Positions 52,219-60,569 of a DNA stretch of 64,000 bases are shown piece by piece (the stretch's first letter is position 1; the number at the start of each line of letters is the position of its first letter). The stretch is from 1-14-0-10-45-29 sp041650255 (lineage in GTDB: Archaea > Micrarchaeota > Micrarchaeia > Anstonellales > Anstonellaceae): assembly GCA_041650255.1 (NCBI GenBank), contig JBAZLL010000003.1, positions 70,860 to 134,859 of the forward strand, written 5' to 3'. Under the pieces are notes generated by a model. That model saw only the letters and a list, made by a program, of their open reading frames with translations, had not been told where the DNA came from and searched no databases. The translations under genes and the position numbers were made by a program.

Positions 52219-53289
52219 CTAATCCCATTTTTGTGAAAAGAATTTCATTCCCGCTTTTATGAACGTGACTACGAGAATCATATTCATCGCGGGCAAAAAT
52301 ACTGCCTGAAACGCAATATACGAAAGCGTTTTTGTCATCCCGTCATTTCCAATAAAATCCTCCTTTATACTCGGAAGCATTTGCACGCTCAAACTATTAT
52401 AGAACGAGCCGCTCGTGAAAAGATAATCCGTTGTGGACGATTCCATCCCGCTGCACATATCACATCCATACTCCTCAACATAAAGCTGTGTCATTATCTG
52501 CGCATTCATCACAAATGCAAATGGCATAACGAAATAAAGTGCGAACGCGGTTGCCATCAAAAACGAACCGGCATCCCTTGTGGGCGAAAACACTCTCATG
52601 ATAATTCCCGCGGGCAAAATCAAAGTCATCGCGCTCGCGTGAATTAATTGCAATCCCATCTGTTGCACCATTATGCTTGCCGCAAACGGCGTGATGAACA
52701 TCACAATCAAATCAATCGCGCGGTCAATCACGTCAAAGCCTGGAAATGTCGGAAAAGAAAATCCCCATCCTGCCGCCGCTGCATAAAATCTGCTTTTCAT
52801 TCCCGCCAAATACTGCACTCCAATTTTTACTCCCTCAAGTTTTATCGTGGTGGCGCTTGTAATGCATGTAACTTTTTGCAGATAATTGTTTGCCAAATCA
52901 AAACTGCTTGCGCCCCAATGGTCCGTCACTATCTTGTCTACAACAACCGCGCTTGAGAAAATAAGAATTCCGATAAGTATACTAATCGTTACCTGATACA
53001 ATTCGCTGTTTGCATAAGTTTCCCATTCGGCGTTTTTCACCGATTTTGATATCATATGTACAAGCGACGCGATAAAAATAACTGCCGCAATGCAGAGTAT
53101 CGTCATATTTGAAAGCGATTGATAATCCGGCGCGGAAAGAAAATTCTCATCCCCTAAATTCGGAATTCCCGCGCCCGGATTTTGCGCAAAAACAAATGGC
53201 ATGAGCATTGCAAGCACAATAGCAATCGCAAATATTGCAAGCGCTCCATTGCGCAAAATTCTGTCATTGCACAAAATTTCATCCTTCAT
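52219..53289 (-). CDS. Six-gene cluster membrane protein 2
   Basis: 356 residues. A Sec-like N-terminal helix (ALAIFAIAIVLAMLMPFVFA), helix MTILCIAAVIFIASLVHMI, then YANSELYQVTISILIGIL, the motif IIMRVFSPTRDAGSFLMATA and C-terminal helix MNMILVVTFIKAGMKFFSQK. Contains the short loop VEEYGCDMCSGM with paired Cys. It is the only one of the six that lacks the acidic GxEhxhxxh C-terminal end. Starts three bases after its predecessor's stop. Confidence 0.78.
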   Translation of the reverse strand: MKDEILCNDRILRNGALAIFAIAIVLAMLMPFVFAQNPGAGIPNLGDENFLSAPDYQSLSNMTILCIAAVIFIASLVHMISKSVKNAEWETYANSELYQVTISILIGILIFSSAVVVDKIVTDHWGASSFDLANNYLQKVTCITSATTIKLEGVKIGVQYLAGMKSRFYAAAAGWGFSFPTFPGFDVIDRAIDLIVMFITPFAASIMVQQMGLQLIHASAMTLILPAGIIMRVFSPTRDAGSFLMATAFALYFVMPFAFVMNAQIMTQLYVEEYGCDMCSGMESSTTDYLFTSGSFYNSLSVQMLPSIKEDFIGNDGMTKTLSYIAFQAVFLPAMNMILVVTFIKAGMKFFSQKWD

Positions 53290-53292
53290 CTT

Positions 53293-54804
53293 CTACACCA
53301 ATTTGCTCATTCCAAATATTCTCGGCTCTCCGCCGATTGCAATGCTGATGTCTTTGAAAAGCGTGACGCAAATAATAATCGTGTTTGCCAAAAAGAGCAG
53401 GTTCAATGCAAACCACTGCATGCTCGTCGTGAATTGGTCAATGATTGCGGAAAAGAAATATTCAACAGGCAATATCGGACCAAATATGGCTCCGAAATTT
53501 GCCATATAATTCATCACTATTCCAGAATTTTTCACAAACGCCTCGCTCACCGCCTTTTGCTGGCTTGCAGGAACTCTCGGATCCGAGTTTTTGCCATCGC
53601 TCCAAATCGTTTCCACTATCTTATCCGAAACGTCCTGTCCCTGCTCTTCAAATCCGCCCGGTCCCGCAATATTTTTTTGCACCCGCGCGGCAAACTCTGC
53701 CTGTGTCTCGCCCGGATTGGGCGTGCAAATCTCAAGCATGGACTGATAATTTGTCCAGTCAATCATCGCCGGCTTTGCATCTTTTTCCCATAATGCGTTG
53801 AAATAAATCTGCTCGTTAATCCAAAGCGTGATTGGAAATATGAAATAAAACACAAGCGCCAACGCGATAAGCGTCGCGCCTGTCTTTCTTGTAAACGGAA
53901 TCGCCTTAAACGCAATCCCAAGAGGCAAAAAAACTGTAAGCGCATTTTGGTGCACGAATTGCAAAACTGTTTTTTGCACTACAACTGCCACCAGCCCGAC
54001 ACCTATCATGTCTGTGAGCATAACCATCGCATCCGATACCGGCGTAAGTCCGGCATTTGGTGCCAAATCAAGTGAAATACTGCTGACAAGCGGCTCTGGC
54101 AAATAAGCGCTCACTCCGAAAGTTGAAACCGGTCCAAGCAAAAATTCAAGCGTGAAAAGGCTCATGTAAATATTCATCATGTGCCCGAACATTATTCCCT
54201 TGCTCATTTCCGGCTGACCAAGTACTGTTCTTTGCGCCTCCCACATATTATCGTAAGCGCTGATGTAATCCAAATCAAATCCCTGTCCCGCAACCTCTTC
54301 CGAAATCAAAACGGCATCTTCTGTAAATGGCATGCATCCCAAAAACCAGTCAGTTTGCGCGAACAAATGATTTTCAGGCTGTGTCGAATCGGCAATATTG
54401 TATATATGCTGGTTTTCCATGCAAATTCCGGTAATTGAGCTGTCAATCGCTCCCTCACGCGGTGCCGAGAGCATTGTGCTTGATGCAACATTTTTGGCAA
54501 ATATCCCGTACGCAACAAGGCTTCCCATGACAATTGCAATCACAATAACCGTGGACACGAGCTCGTACACTTCCTGTTTTGCAAATGCTTTCACATTCGG
54601 CAGGTTGAATGCCTCGCCCACCATATAAGAGAGAGAAATAATCAGAATCGCAAGTGCAAGCCCGACAACTACAAGGCCCCACCAATCCGGGAAAGCAATC
54701 TTTGGTGCTTCAAATCCGGTTACGGTTTGTGCATAAGTGCTTGAGCTAAGCATTACCATAGCAAGAAAAGCAAGTGCAAAAGCCTGCCTGATACCCACAT
54801 TCAT
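53293..54804 (-). CDS. Six-gene cluster membrane protein 1 (operon leader)
   Basis: 503 residues. A cleavable-looking Sec signal (AFALAFLAMVMLSSSTYA), two helices around VKAFAKQEVYELVSTVIVIA, a large extracytoplasmic loop (residues about 90-230), helices, the motif IAFKAIPFTRKTGATLIALA, and a C-terminal end TLFKDISIAIGGEPRIFGMS ending KLV. First gene of the run: TTTTAAAA at 54828-54835 lies 24 bases before its ATG (leaderless). The divergent giant gene starts at 54940. Confidence 0.8.
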   Translation of the reverse strand: MNVGIRQAFALAFLAMVMLSSSTYAQTVTGFEAPKIAFPDWWGLVVVGLALAILIISLSYMVGEAFNLPNVKAFAKQEVYELVSTVIVIAIVMGSLVAYGIFAKNVASSTMLSAPREGAIDSSITGICMENQHIYNIADSTQPENHLFAQTDWFLGCMPFTEDAVLISEEVAGQGFDLDYISAYDNMWEAQRTVLGQPEMSKGIMFGHMMNIYMSLFTLEFLLGPVSTFGVSAYLPEPLVSSISLDLAPNAGLTPVSDAMVMLTDMIGVGLVAVVVQKTVLQFVHQNALTVFLPLGIAFKAIPFTRKTGATLIALALVFYFIFPITLWINEQIYFNALWEKDAKPAMIDWTNYQSMLEICTPNPGETQAEFAARVQKNIAGPGGFEEQGQDVSDKIVETIWSDGKNSDPRVPASQQKAVSEAFVKNSGIVMNYMANFGAIFGPILPVEYFFSAIIDQFTTSMQWFALNLLFLANTIIICVTLFKDISIAIGGEPRIFGMSKLV

Positions 54805-54827
54805 TGTCCAGAATTAGGTTTGTTTGC

Positions 54828-54835
54828 TTTTAAAA
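54828..54835 (-). promoter_or_regulatory. TATA box of the six-gene operon
   Basis: TTTTAAAA, 24 bases from the ATG at 54804 on the minus strand. The divergent giant gene has its own box, TTTATAAA (54911-54918), 22 bases before GTG 54940. The roughly 75 bases between the two boxes hold no obvious dyad. Confidence 0.6.
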
Positions 54836-54910
54836 CCAAACCTCACCTGTGTCTATCACTGCATTTTTTATCTGCATCAAGGATTCGGGCGCTAACCCGC
54901 CCGAAAACCA

Positions 54911-54918
54911 TTTATAAA
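54911..54918 (+). promoter_or_regulatory. TATA box of the giant-protein gene
   Basis: TTTATAAA, 22 bases before GTG 54940, as expected for a leaderless transcript. It supports choosing the GTG over the earlier in-frame ATG at 54820, which would lie upstream of transcription start. Confidence 0.6.
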
Positions 54919-54939
54919 AACCGCCTGCTTATTTATTGC

Positions 54940-57900
54940 GTGAAAAACAAGTCTTTGCTGCTGTTTTGGCTATTACTATTGCTATCTGCCAGTTTTTCCC
55001 AGCAAATTTGTCCCCAATGTTTCGAGAGCAGCATAAGGCTAAACCTTTCCGAATTTTCTCAAACCCGAATTGTGTACGCACAGGCAACTTATCTCAACGT
55101 GACTTTTTACACCCCAGAAGCCGACGATTCAGACTCGGCTTCGCAAATAGTCAATTCGCAAATGCAAATAGAAGTGCTCAACGCATCCGGCGCGTCCATA
55201 AGTTTTTTTGTGGACAATCAGCCGGTCAGCGATGAAAATGGCGAGCCATCCTGCCAAAACCTGATAACTGATTATGCTGGCATTGTCGAATGCAAAATAA
55301 TATATGTAAAAAATCCATACACCTCCGACCCTCCGGCAATAAAATTAGATGACTGGCCCCAGGACGCGCTTCTCACCGCCCGATTGCAATATTCAAACGA
55401 AAATCCGCAGATAAAGCCATCAATCTCAAGTCCGGTGCTCATCTCAACAAACAACAATCCCTCGCAACAATTGTACACCACATTTTTAATGGCGGCAAGT
55501 ACCCCGAAAAATATGCTCATCTGTCTGCCCCTGATAATAATATTCGGGCTTCTCATCGCCTCATTACAATACGCCGGAAAAAATCCGCTTTCACTCTTTG
55601 ACATCACCGTTCCCCGCCTGCCGAATTTGAAAAAAGTGAGAATGAAATCTCCGACAATTCCATTGCAACTTAACATGATGGGGAGAATGTCTGCTCGCGT
55701 TATCGCAAGAAATGAGCGCGCAATCGAATCCTCATTGCTTGCGCTTTATCTTCGTTCCGGCAAAAGCAGCGGTTCACTAAAGCAGGTAATCCGCGATATG
55801 TTTCCCAGGCGTCCAATTTTAGGTTCCGCAAAAGCGTATAGCGACGCAGGCTACGATGCCTCGCTTGCAAAACTTCGTTCCCTGATAGACAGTTCCGGCG
55901 CAGACAAAAAATACCGCGACATTGCGTGGGCGGCAATAATGCGCAACATGGAAATTCGTCAGACTCTCATAATCGGACTGAAAACGACCAGCGCGGCAAG
56001 GGCAGGTCAATTCTCAAACCGGGCAAGCACAATAAGCGGGACTCTTGACCTCATAGGCACCCGCCTTGCAAAACCATGGAAATTAATTCCCTCTCTTGCG
56101 AAAAACGAACGGCTGGACGCGCTTCCGGGGCTTCCCTATGTAGAGCGCACATTTCTCGTAGCGCAAAATTGGATTGGAAGCAAATACTCGAATCTGTCGC
56201 TTCGCCGCGCGCTGGTGAAAACACTTGTCGCCGAAACGGCTCGCTCGCTCGGTGCAAATCCGCAGGCAAAATTCATTCGCGACAATATATTCGACCACAA
56301 AAAAATCGGAGACATCCCTCACATAATAGAGCGCCTGCGCCAGGAAAGCTACATTCTTGGCAGGGCAATAGTTGACGAATACGCCCGCGCGCTCATGATG
56401 CCAATCGTGCTCAAAAAAGGCAAGGGCGAAAACGAATATTCACTGGATACAAACGCCCTGAAAAACGTCCTTGCAATGATTAAATCTGCGCAGGAAAAAA
56501 TAGATTCGGATGTGCGCTCGGGCAGAATAGATTCAACATTTCGCGAATATTATCTAAAAGAGGAAATGATGCGCAGGCTTGCCGACTACATACAAAAAAA
56601 CAAAGTCGCGTTCTATGATGCGACAGGCTCCCAACTCTCGCAAAAAGAAGTCGGCGAATTTGTAAAAAATTATGCGCTTGCTTACGCGCAAAAAGCGCGT
56701 GAAATAATAATGGCGGACGGCGTTAGCACCGCAGATGGTCGCTATCCCTCCCTTACCGATTCGCGCGCAAACAAGTTAAATCCCGAAGATGTATATTCCC
56801 GTTACAACCAGCTTGTGGCAATGCTTGGTGCCTCCTCAAAACAACTGGCGCAGGGAAAAATCCCTCTTGTAATGCTCGGGCACGACATGACAGACCTGTT
56901 TGGAAAAGCTGTCAACATCAAGGTAGCCCGCCAGCAGTTGCAAGCCCAATCCGAAGTTGAAAAATTACAGCAAATCCGCTACATGATGGAAGCCGAGCTG
57001 ATGAAAAAACAGCTCTTTGATTATATAACTGGTTCGCGCGCATTACTGGATAATTACAATAAAAAAATAGAGCCGCTTCTTGGGCAGGGCATTCTCAACA
57101 ACAACTGGCTCGCGCAACTTGACCATGCAATTTCCCTAAAAAGTATCCGAGACTTGGCGGATTATTCCCGACGCGGAGAATGGGCGGCCCGCAACTATCT
57201 CACGGCCCACTATTCTTACAACACCGACTTTTTGGCGGAGACTGAAAAAAACAATCTCAGCGTTCTTCGCCAGCTTTTTTCCAGCCAATTTGACCGGGGC
57301 TATGAAGACCTTTTCAGAAACTATGATGTCATGATACGCCGCAACCAAATGACATATCAAAGCATGAAATCCGTTTTTGAAACCTATATGCCCGGTCAAA
57401 AATGGGATGCCGCCGGCTATCAGGCATGGAAGGAAAAAGGTGTCACATATGCCGACATCAAAAAAGGAGTGTGGATAATAGATGCCCGCCAAACCATTAT
57501 ACCTCTTGCCTCCGGATTTGATTTTGACAAAGACGGCGCAGTCCGCTCCGCAAGATGCAATGTTGTAAACGGTCGGCTCACTTACGACCATACGGTGATT
57601 GACTTTTTGGGCTCCGATTACGCCGAACGCCCGGTGAATGCCTCTTACATGATAAAAACCGCCGACGGTCGCTGGAGACCCGGTACTCCGACAGACCCGG
57701 AAACCGCTACAATTGTACGTCAGCTCAAAAGCTATTACGCACAGCTTTCATCTCTCAAATTCGGAGAAGGCAGGTTTGCGGATTACACTGCCGATGGCAA
57801 AGTTTCTGATGCCGCCGCAAATATGGATGCATCAGTACGTGGTCTTTCCAGAAAACAAATTCTTGAAAACATCGAGCTACTGCAAAATCAGCTCAAAGAC

Positions 57901-60369
57901 CGCATGCGCCTTGTGCCCCGTTCCGCAATTGCGGATGATATGACTCAGCCTTTCATCACCCGCTTTACAAATCGCGCGGCTCAATTCGCAGAACGTGTTG
58001 CCCGCGGCGGAGTGAATGATGTTGACAACCGTTTGCAGGAATGGCTTGCCTCGCAATTTTATGCAAGAATTTCGCTTGAAACATTTTCGCGCGACTTTGA
58101 CAGAGGGCTTTTCAATTCTCCGGAGGTGCAGGACTCCTTCAACACCAAAAAAGACCTGACTGCACTCCGGCAAAAAGAGCTTGCCCTCATGGAAAAATCC
58201 CGGCTCAGTTCGGACGAGCGTGCCGAGCTTAACAATTTGCGAAATGTACTTATCCCCCAGCAAATCCAACTCGTGCGCCAAAACGAGGCACTCGCAATGA
58301 AAACCCAAAAAGAGCTTGGTTGGGTTGATAGGGATTTGAAAAGAGTTTCCTCAATGCTTTGGCCATTTTATTATGTCGGCGAGCAAACAGTCATGAGAGA
58401 CCCGCGTATCACTTTCGGTTCTGCCTACGGTCTTGACCCTGCGGTTATGACTGGTTATCAGACAGGTCAGTTCGTCTCCGAGCATCCGCAAATGTGGGCA
58501 GGCATTCATCTTTACCCAGGAGACCGCATGCTGAACTTTTTGGCCCGCCCCTCATATTACGCCGCGTCCGCATACGGAATGTGGACTCGTACATTCTTTA
58601 CAAAAATGACTGGCTACACGACTGTTTATCACATGGACCCAGAACAAGGGCATAATCGCACCCCTCACCACGAGCCCGGAGTAATAACTGCATTTCAAAG
58701 CATGTTCAAGCCTTCACAAAGCTTTGACTGGCTCACACGCACTTTCGTAAAGCCGATGGTTCGCACAAAATTCAGAAATGAATACGGCTGGAACCTAAAA
58801 GACGAGGAAAGCTGGGTCGGTCCAAGATACAATCTTCCCTTCAGCTTGAAATCTTCGGAGGCGGGAACGATTTATCCGATTGACAAAGACCGCCTAAGCC
58901 TTCTAAACATTGACGCCGCAGACGAGCTTCGCAGGCGAAAGCTTGGTCTCACTTTCAGGGAAGAATTCCAACTTTGGAATAAGCGCTATGATGCGACTCA
59001 AAATTATGATTTCGCAAGCATGATGAGCTCTCTCAAGCAAAACTTGTCGCATGCACGCGATGGCGATGAGCGCAAAATGATTTCCGCGCGAATTCGCGAA
59101 CTTGAGGACATTTCAAAAACCGAGCGCGCGACTTGGAAAATCCCCATCGTACGCGATTTCTTCCGTCAAGGCTACTATGCTGTTGAGAACCGTTCCGGCT
59201 ATGATGTGAACACAATCGGCGCCGCGCACAGGCCAAATGAAATGGTCACTCCATGGCACAAAAATATCAACAAGGCTCCAACCCCCGGACAGTTTTTCAC
59301 CGATTGGGACGGGCATATGCACATGTATCCATACGTCACTCACACGCTTGCAAACATAATTCAAAAAGGCGGGGGAATAAAACAAGACAGCCCGATGAAA
59401 GGCCTAGAAGGCAAAATCGGTCCCGAGCGTCCGGAGCTTTTGCGCGAAGGAAAAGTTGACGAGTACATGGCAAAAAGCGGTGTGGGCAGGCACTTGCAAT
59501 CCGAGGCTTTGCGCGATGTTTATAGGCGCGAGATTCCGCTCATGCTTCAATTTGTGGAAGTGGAAGGCTACCGGCAAATGTTCCAATATCACAACTCACC
59601 TTACATTTTCCCGCTTGCGCCTGTTTATGTTCTTGCATATCAGGTAATGAAGAGAACCATTCCTTCAATGAGAAATGCGGCATGGTCCTCTTCCCCTCCC
59701 AAAGCTTACGGAGAGCTTACTCCAGAAGAACGCGCGCATGAAAACGCAATGCGCATGGCGCAAACACAGGCGCAACTTGATATGATAAAATCTTACTCTT
59801 GCCCGACACACGGAATACATTTGAATACGAGCGAATCCTGCCCGCTTTGCAGAACGCAGGCAGAAGTGGATATGGCTCGCTCGCACAGCTGGCTAAAGGA
59901 CACCATGAGGCGCAAAAGCGAGTATGCCAAGAATTGGGCTCTTTCCGCAATCTCATTGGGAGGCACAATTCCAATCGGAAACTACAATCATTACTTCAAT
60001 GCAACATACTGTCCGCATCATTCAATTCCGCACCCGCGCGGTGCCCCATGCCCGCTTTGCCTTGAGAAATCTCTTGAACAGCAGGGTATCAACCGCTCTG
60101 TTGCAAGCGATATAAACCGCAGAATACGCGATGTGAACAAGGATATAGAAAAAACATTCAGCGACAAATCAATTGACGAGCAGGTCCGCATGCGCGAGCT
60201 TGAGAATGCGCGAATGAAAAAGCAGGAAATTTTGCGCGAATACAATCTTTCACTTGAGATGGACAGGCGTGATTTTACCTACAAGCACTCTTACGAATAT
60301 CTCAAAAACAGCTTGAAAGTGTCGTCCGACAATGACAAAAAATACGGATACACGATAAAAATATCTTAA
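54940..60369 (+). CDS. Giant signal-anchored protein with twin zinc knuckles
   Basis: 1809 residues; I recognise no family. A Sec-type signal (KNKSLLLFWLLLLLSASFSQ) leads to an extracytoplasmic beta-rich domain of about 165 residues (CPQCFESS near its start), then one TM helix at about 191-213 (MLICLPLIIIFGLLIASLQY). The remaining ~1590 residues are hydrophilic, helix-rich and on the cytoplasmic side by topology. Near the C-terminus two 17-residue zinc knuckles with identical spacing, CPTHGIHLNTSESCPLC (about 1620) and CPHHSIPHPRGAPCPLC (about 1691), are C-x2-H-x9-C-x2-C. The tail (ISRDVNKDIEK-like heptads) is coiled. GTG start chosen from the TATA box. The gene is divergent from the six membrane proteins and probably part of the same machine. 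Confidence 0.83.
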   Translation: MKNKSLLLFWLLLLLSASFSQQICPQCFESSIRLNLSEFSQTRIVYAQATYLNVTFYTPEADDSDSASQIVNSQMQIEVLNASGASISFFVDNQPVSDENGEPSCQNLITDYAGIVECKIIYVKNPYTSDPPAIKLDDWPQDALLTARLQYSNENPQIKPSISSPVLISTNNNPSQQLYTTFLMAASTPKNMLICLPLIIIFGLLIASLQYAGKNPLSLFDITVPRLPNLKKVRMKSPTIPLQLNMMGRMSARVIARNERAIESSLLALYLRSGKSSGSLKQVIRDMFPRRPILGSAKAYSDAGYDASLAKLRSLIDSSGADKKYRDIAWAAIMRNMEIRQTLIIGLKTTSAARAGQFSNRASTISGTLDLIGTRLAKPWKLIPSLAKNERLDALPGLPYVERTFLVAQNWIGSKYSNLSLRRALVKTLVAETARSLGANPQAKFIRDNIFDHKKIGDIPHIIERLRQESYILGRAIVDEYARALMMPIVLKKGKGENEYSLDTNALKNVLAMIKSAQEKIDSDVRSGRIDSTFREYYLKEEMMRRLADYIQKNKVAFYDATGSQLSQKEVGEFVKNYALAYAQKAREIIMADGVSTADGRYPSLTDSRANKLNPEDVYSRYNQLVAMLGASSKQLAQGKIPLVMLGHDMTDLFGKAVNIKVARQQLQAQSEVEKLQQIRYMMEAELMKKQLFDYITGSRALLDNYNKKIEPLLGQGILNNNWLAQLDHAISLKSIRDLADYSRRGEWAARNYLTAHYSYNTDFLAETEKNNLSVLRQLFSSQFDRGYEDLFRNYDVMIRRNQMTYQSMKSVFETYMPGQKWDAAGYQAWKEKGVTYADIKKGVWIIDARQTIIPLASGFDFDKDGAVRSARCNVVNGRLTYDHTVIDFLGSDYAERPVNASYMIKTADGRWRPGTPTDPETATIVRQLKSYYAQLSSLKFGEGRFADYTADGKVSDAAANMDASVRGLSRKQILENIELLQNQLKDRMRLVPRSAIADDMTQPFITRFTNRAAQFAERVARGGVNDVDNRLQEWLASQFYARISLETFSRDFDRGLFNSPEVQDSFNTKKDLTALRQKELALMEKSRLSSDERAELNNLRNVLIPQQIQLVRQNEALAMKTQKELGWVDRDLKRVSSMLWPFYYVGEQTVMRDPRITFGSAYGLDPAVMTGYQTGQFVSEHPQMWAGIHLYPGDRMLNFLARPSYYAASAYGMWTRTFFTKMTGYTTVYHMDPEQGHNRTPHHEPGVITAFQSMFKPSQSFDWLTRTFVKPMVRTKFRNEYGWNLKDEESWVGPRYNLPFSLKSSEAGTIYPIDKDRLSLLNIDAADELRRRKLGLTFREEFQLWNKRYDATQNYDFASMMSSLKQNLSHARDGDERKMISARIRELEDISKTERATWKIPIVRDFFRQGYYAVENRSGYDVNTIGAAHRPNEMVTPWHKNINKAPTPGQFFTDWDGHMHMYPYVTHTLANIIQKGGGIKQDSPMKGLEGKIGPERPELLREGKVDEYMAKSGVGRHLQSEALRDVYRREIPLMLQFVEVEGYRQMFQYHNSPYIFPLAPVYVLAYQVMKRTIPSMRNAAWSSSPPKAYGELTPEERAHENAMRMAQTQAQLDMIKSYSCPTHGIHLNTSESCPLCRTQAEVDMARSHSWLKDTMRRKSEYAKNWALSAISLGGTIPIGNYNHYFNATYCPHHSIPHPRGAPCPLCLEKSLEQQGINRSVASDINRRIRDVNKDIEKTFSDKSIDEQVRMRELENARMKKQEILREYNLSLEMDRRDFTYKHSYEYLKNSLKVSSDNDKKYGYTIKIS

Positions 60370-60391
60370 TTTTTTAAAATAGAAAATAATC

Positions 60392-60437
60392 TGGGTTCGT
60401 CTGTTTTTATGTTTGAATTTTTTTAGTTTTGAACCCA
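60392..60437. repeat. Inverted repeat between giant gene and lipoprotein gene
   Basis: TGGGTTC (60392-60398) and GAACCCA (60431-60437) are 7-bp inverted arms with a T-rich spacer of 32 bases, 23 bases after the giant gene's stop. Probably a terminator stem or a regulatory dyad; the following 130 bases hold only the promoter of the next gene (ATATTTAAAA at 60537). Confidence 0.35.
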
Positions 60438-60569
60438 TTTTTTGTTTGCACTTTATTTATGCCCGACCAATTTCTCTGTTCAAAATATTTTTTATTTGGG
60501 TATACATATCCAATTTTGTCCATTTCACAAAATAAAAGATATTTAAAACTCCATCTGCATTTCTTTCTC

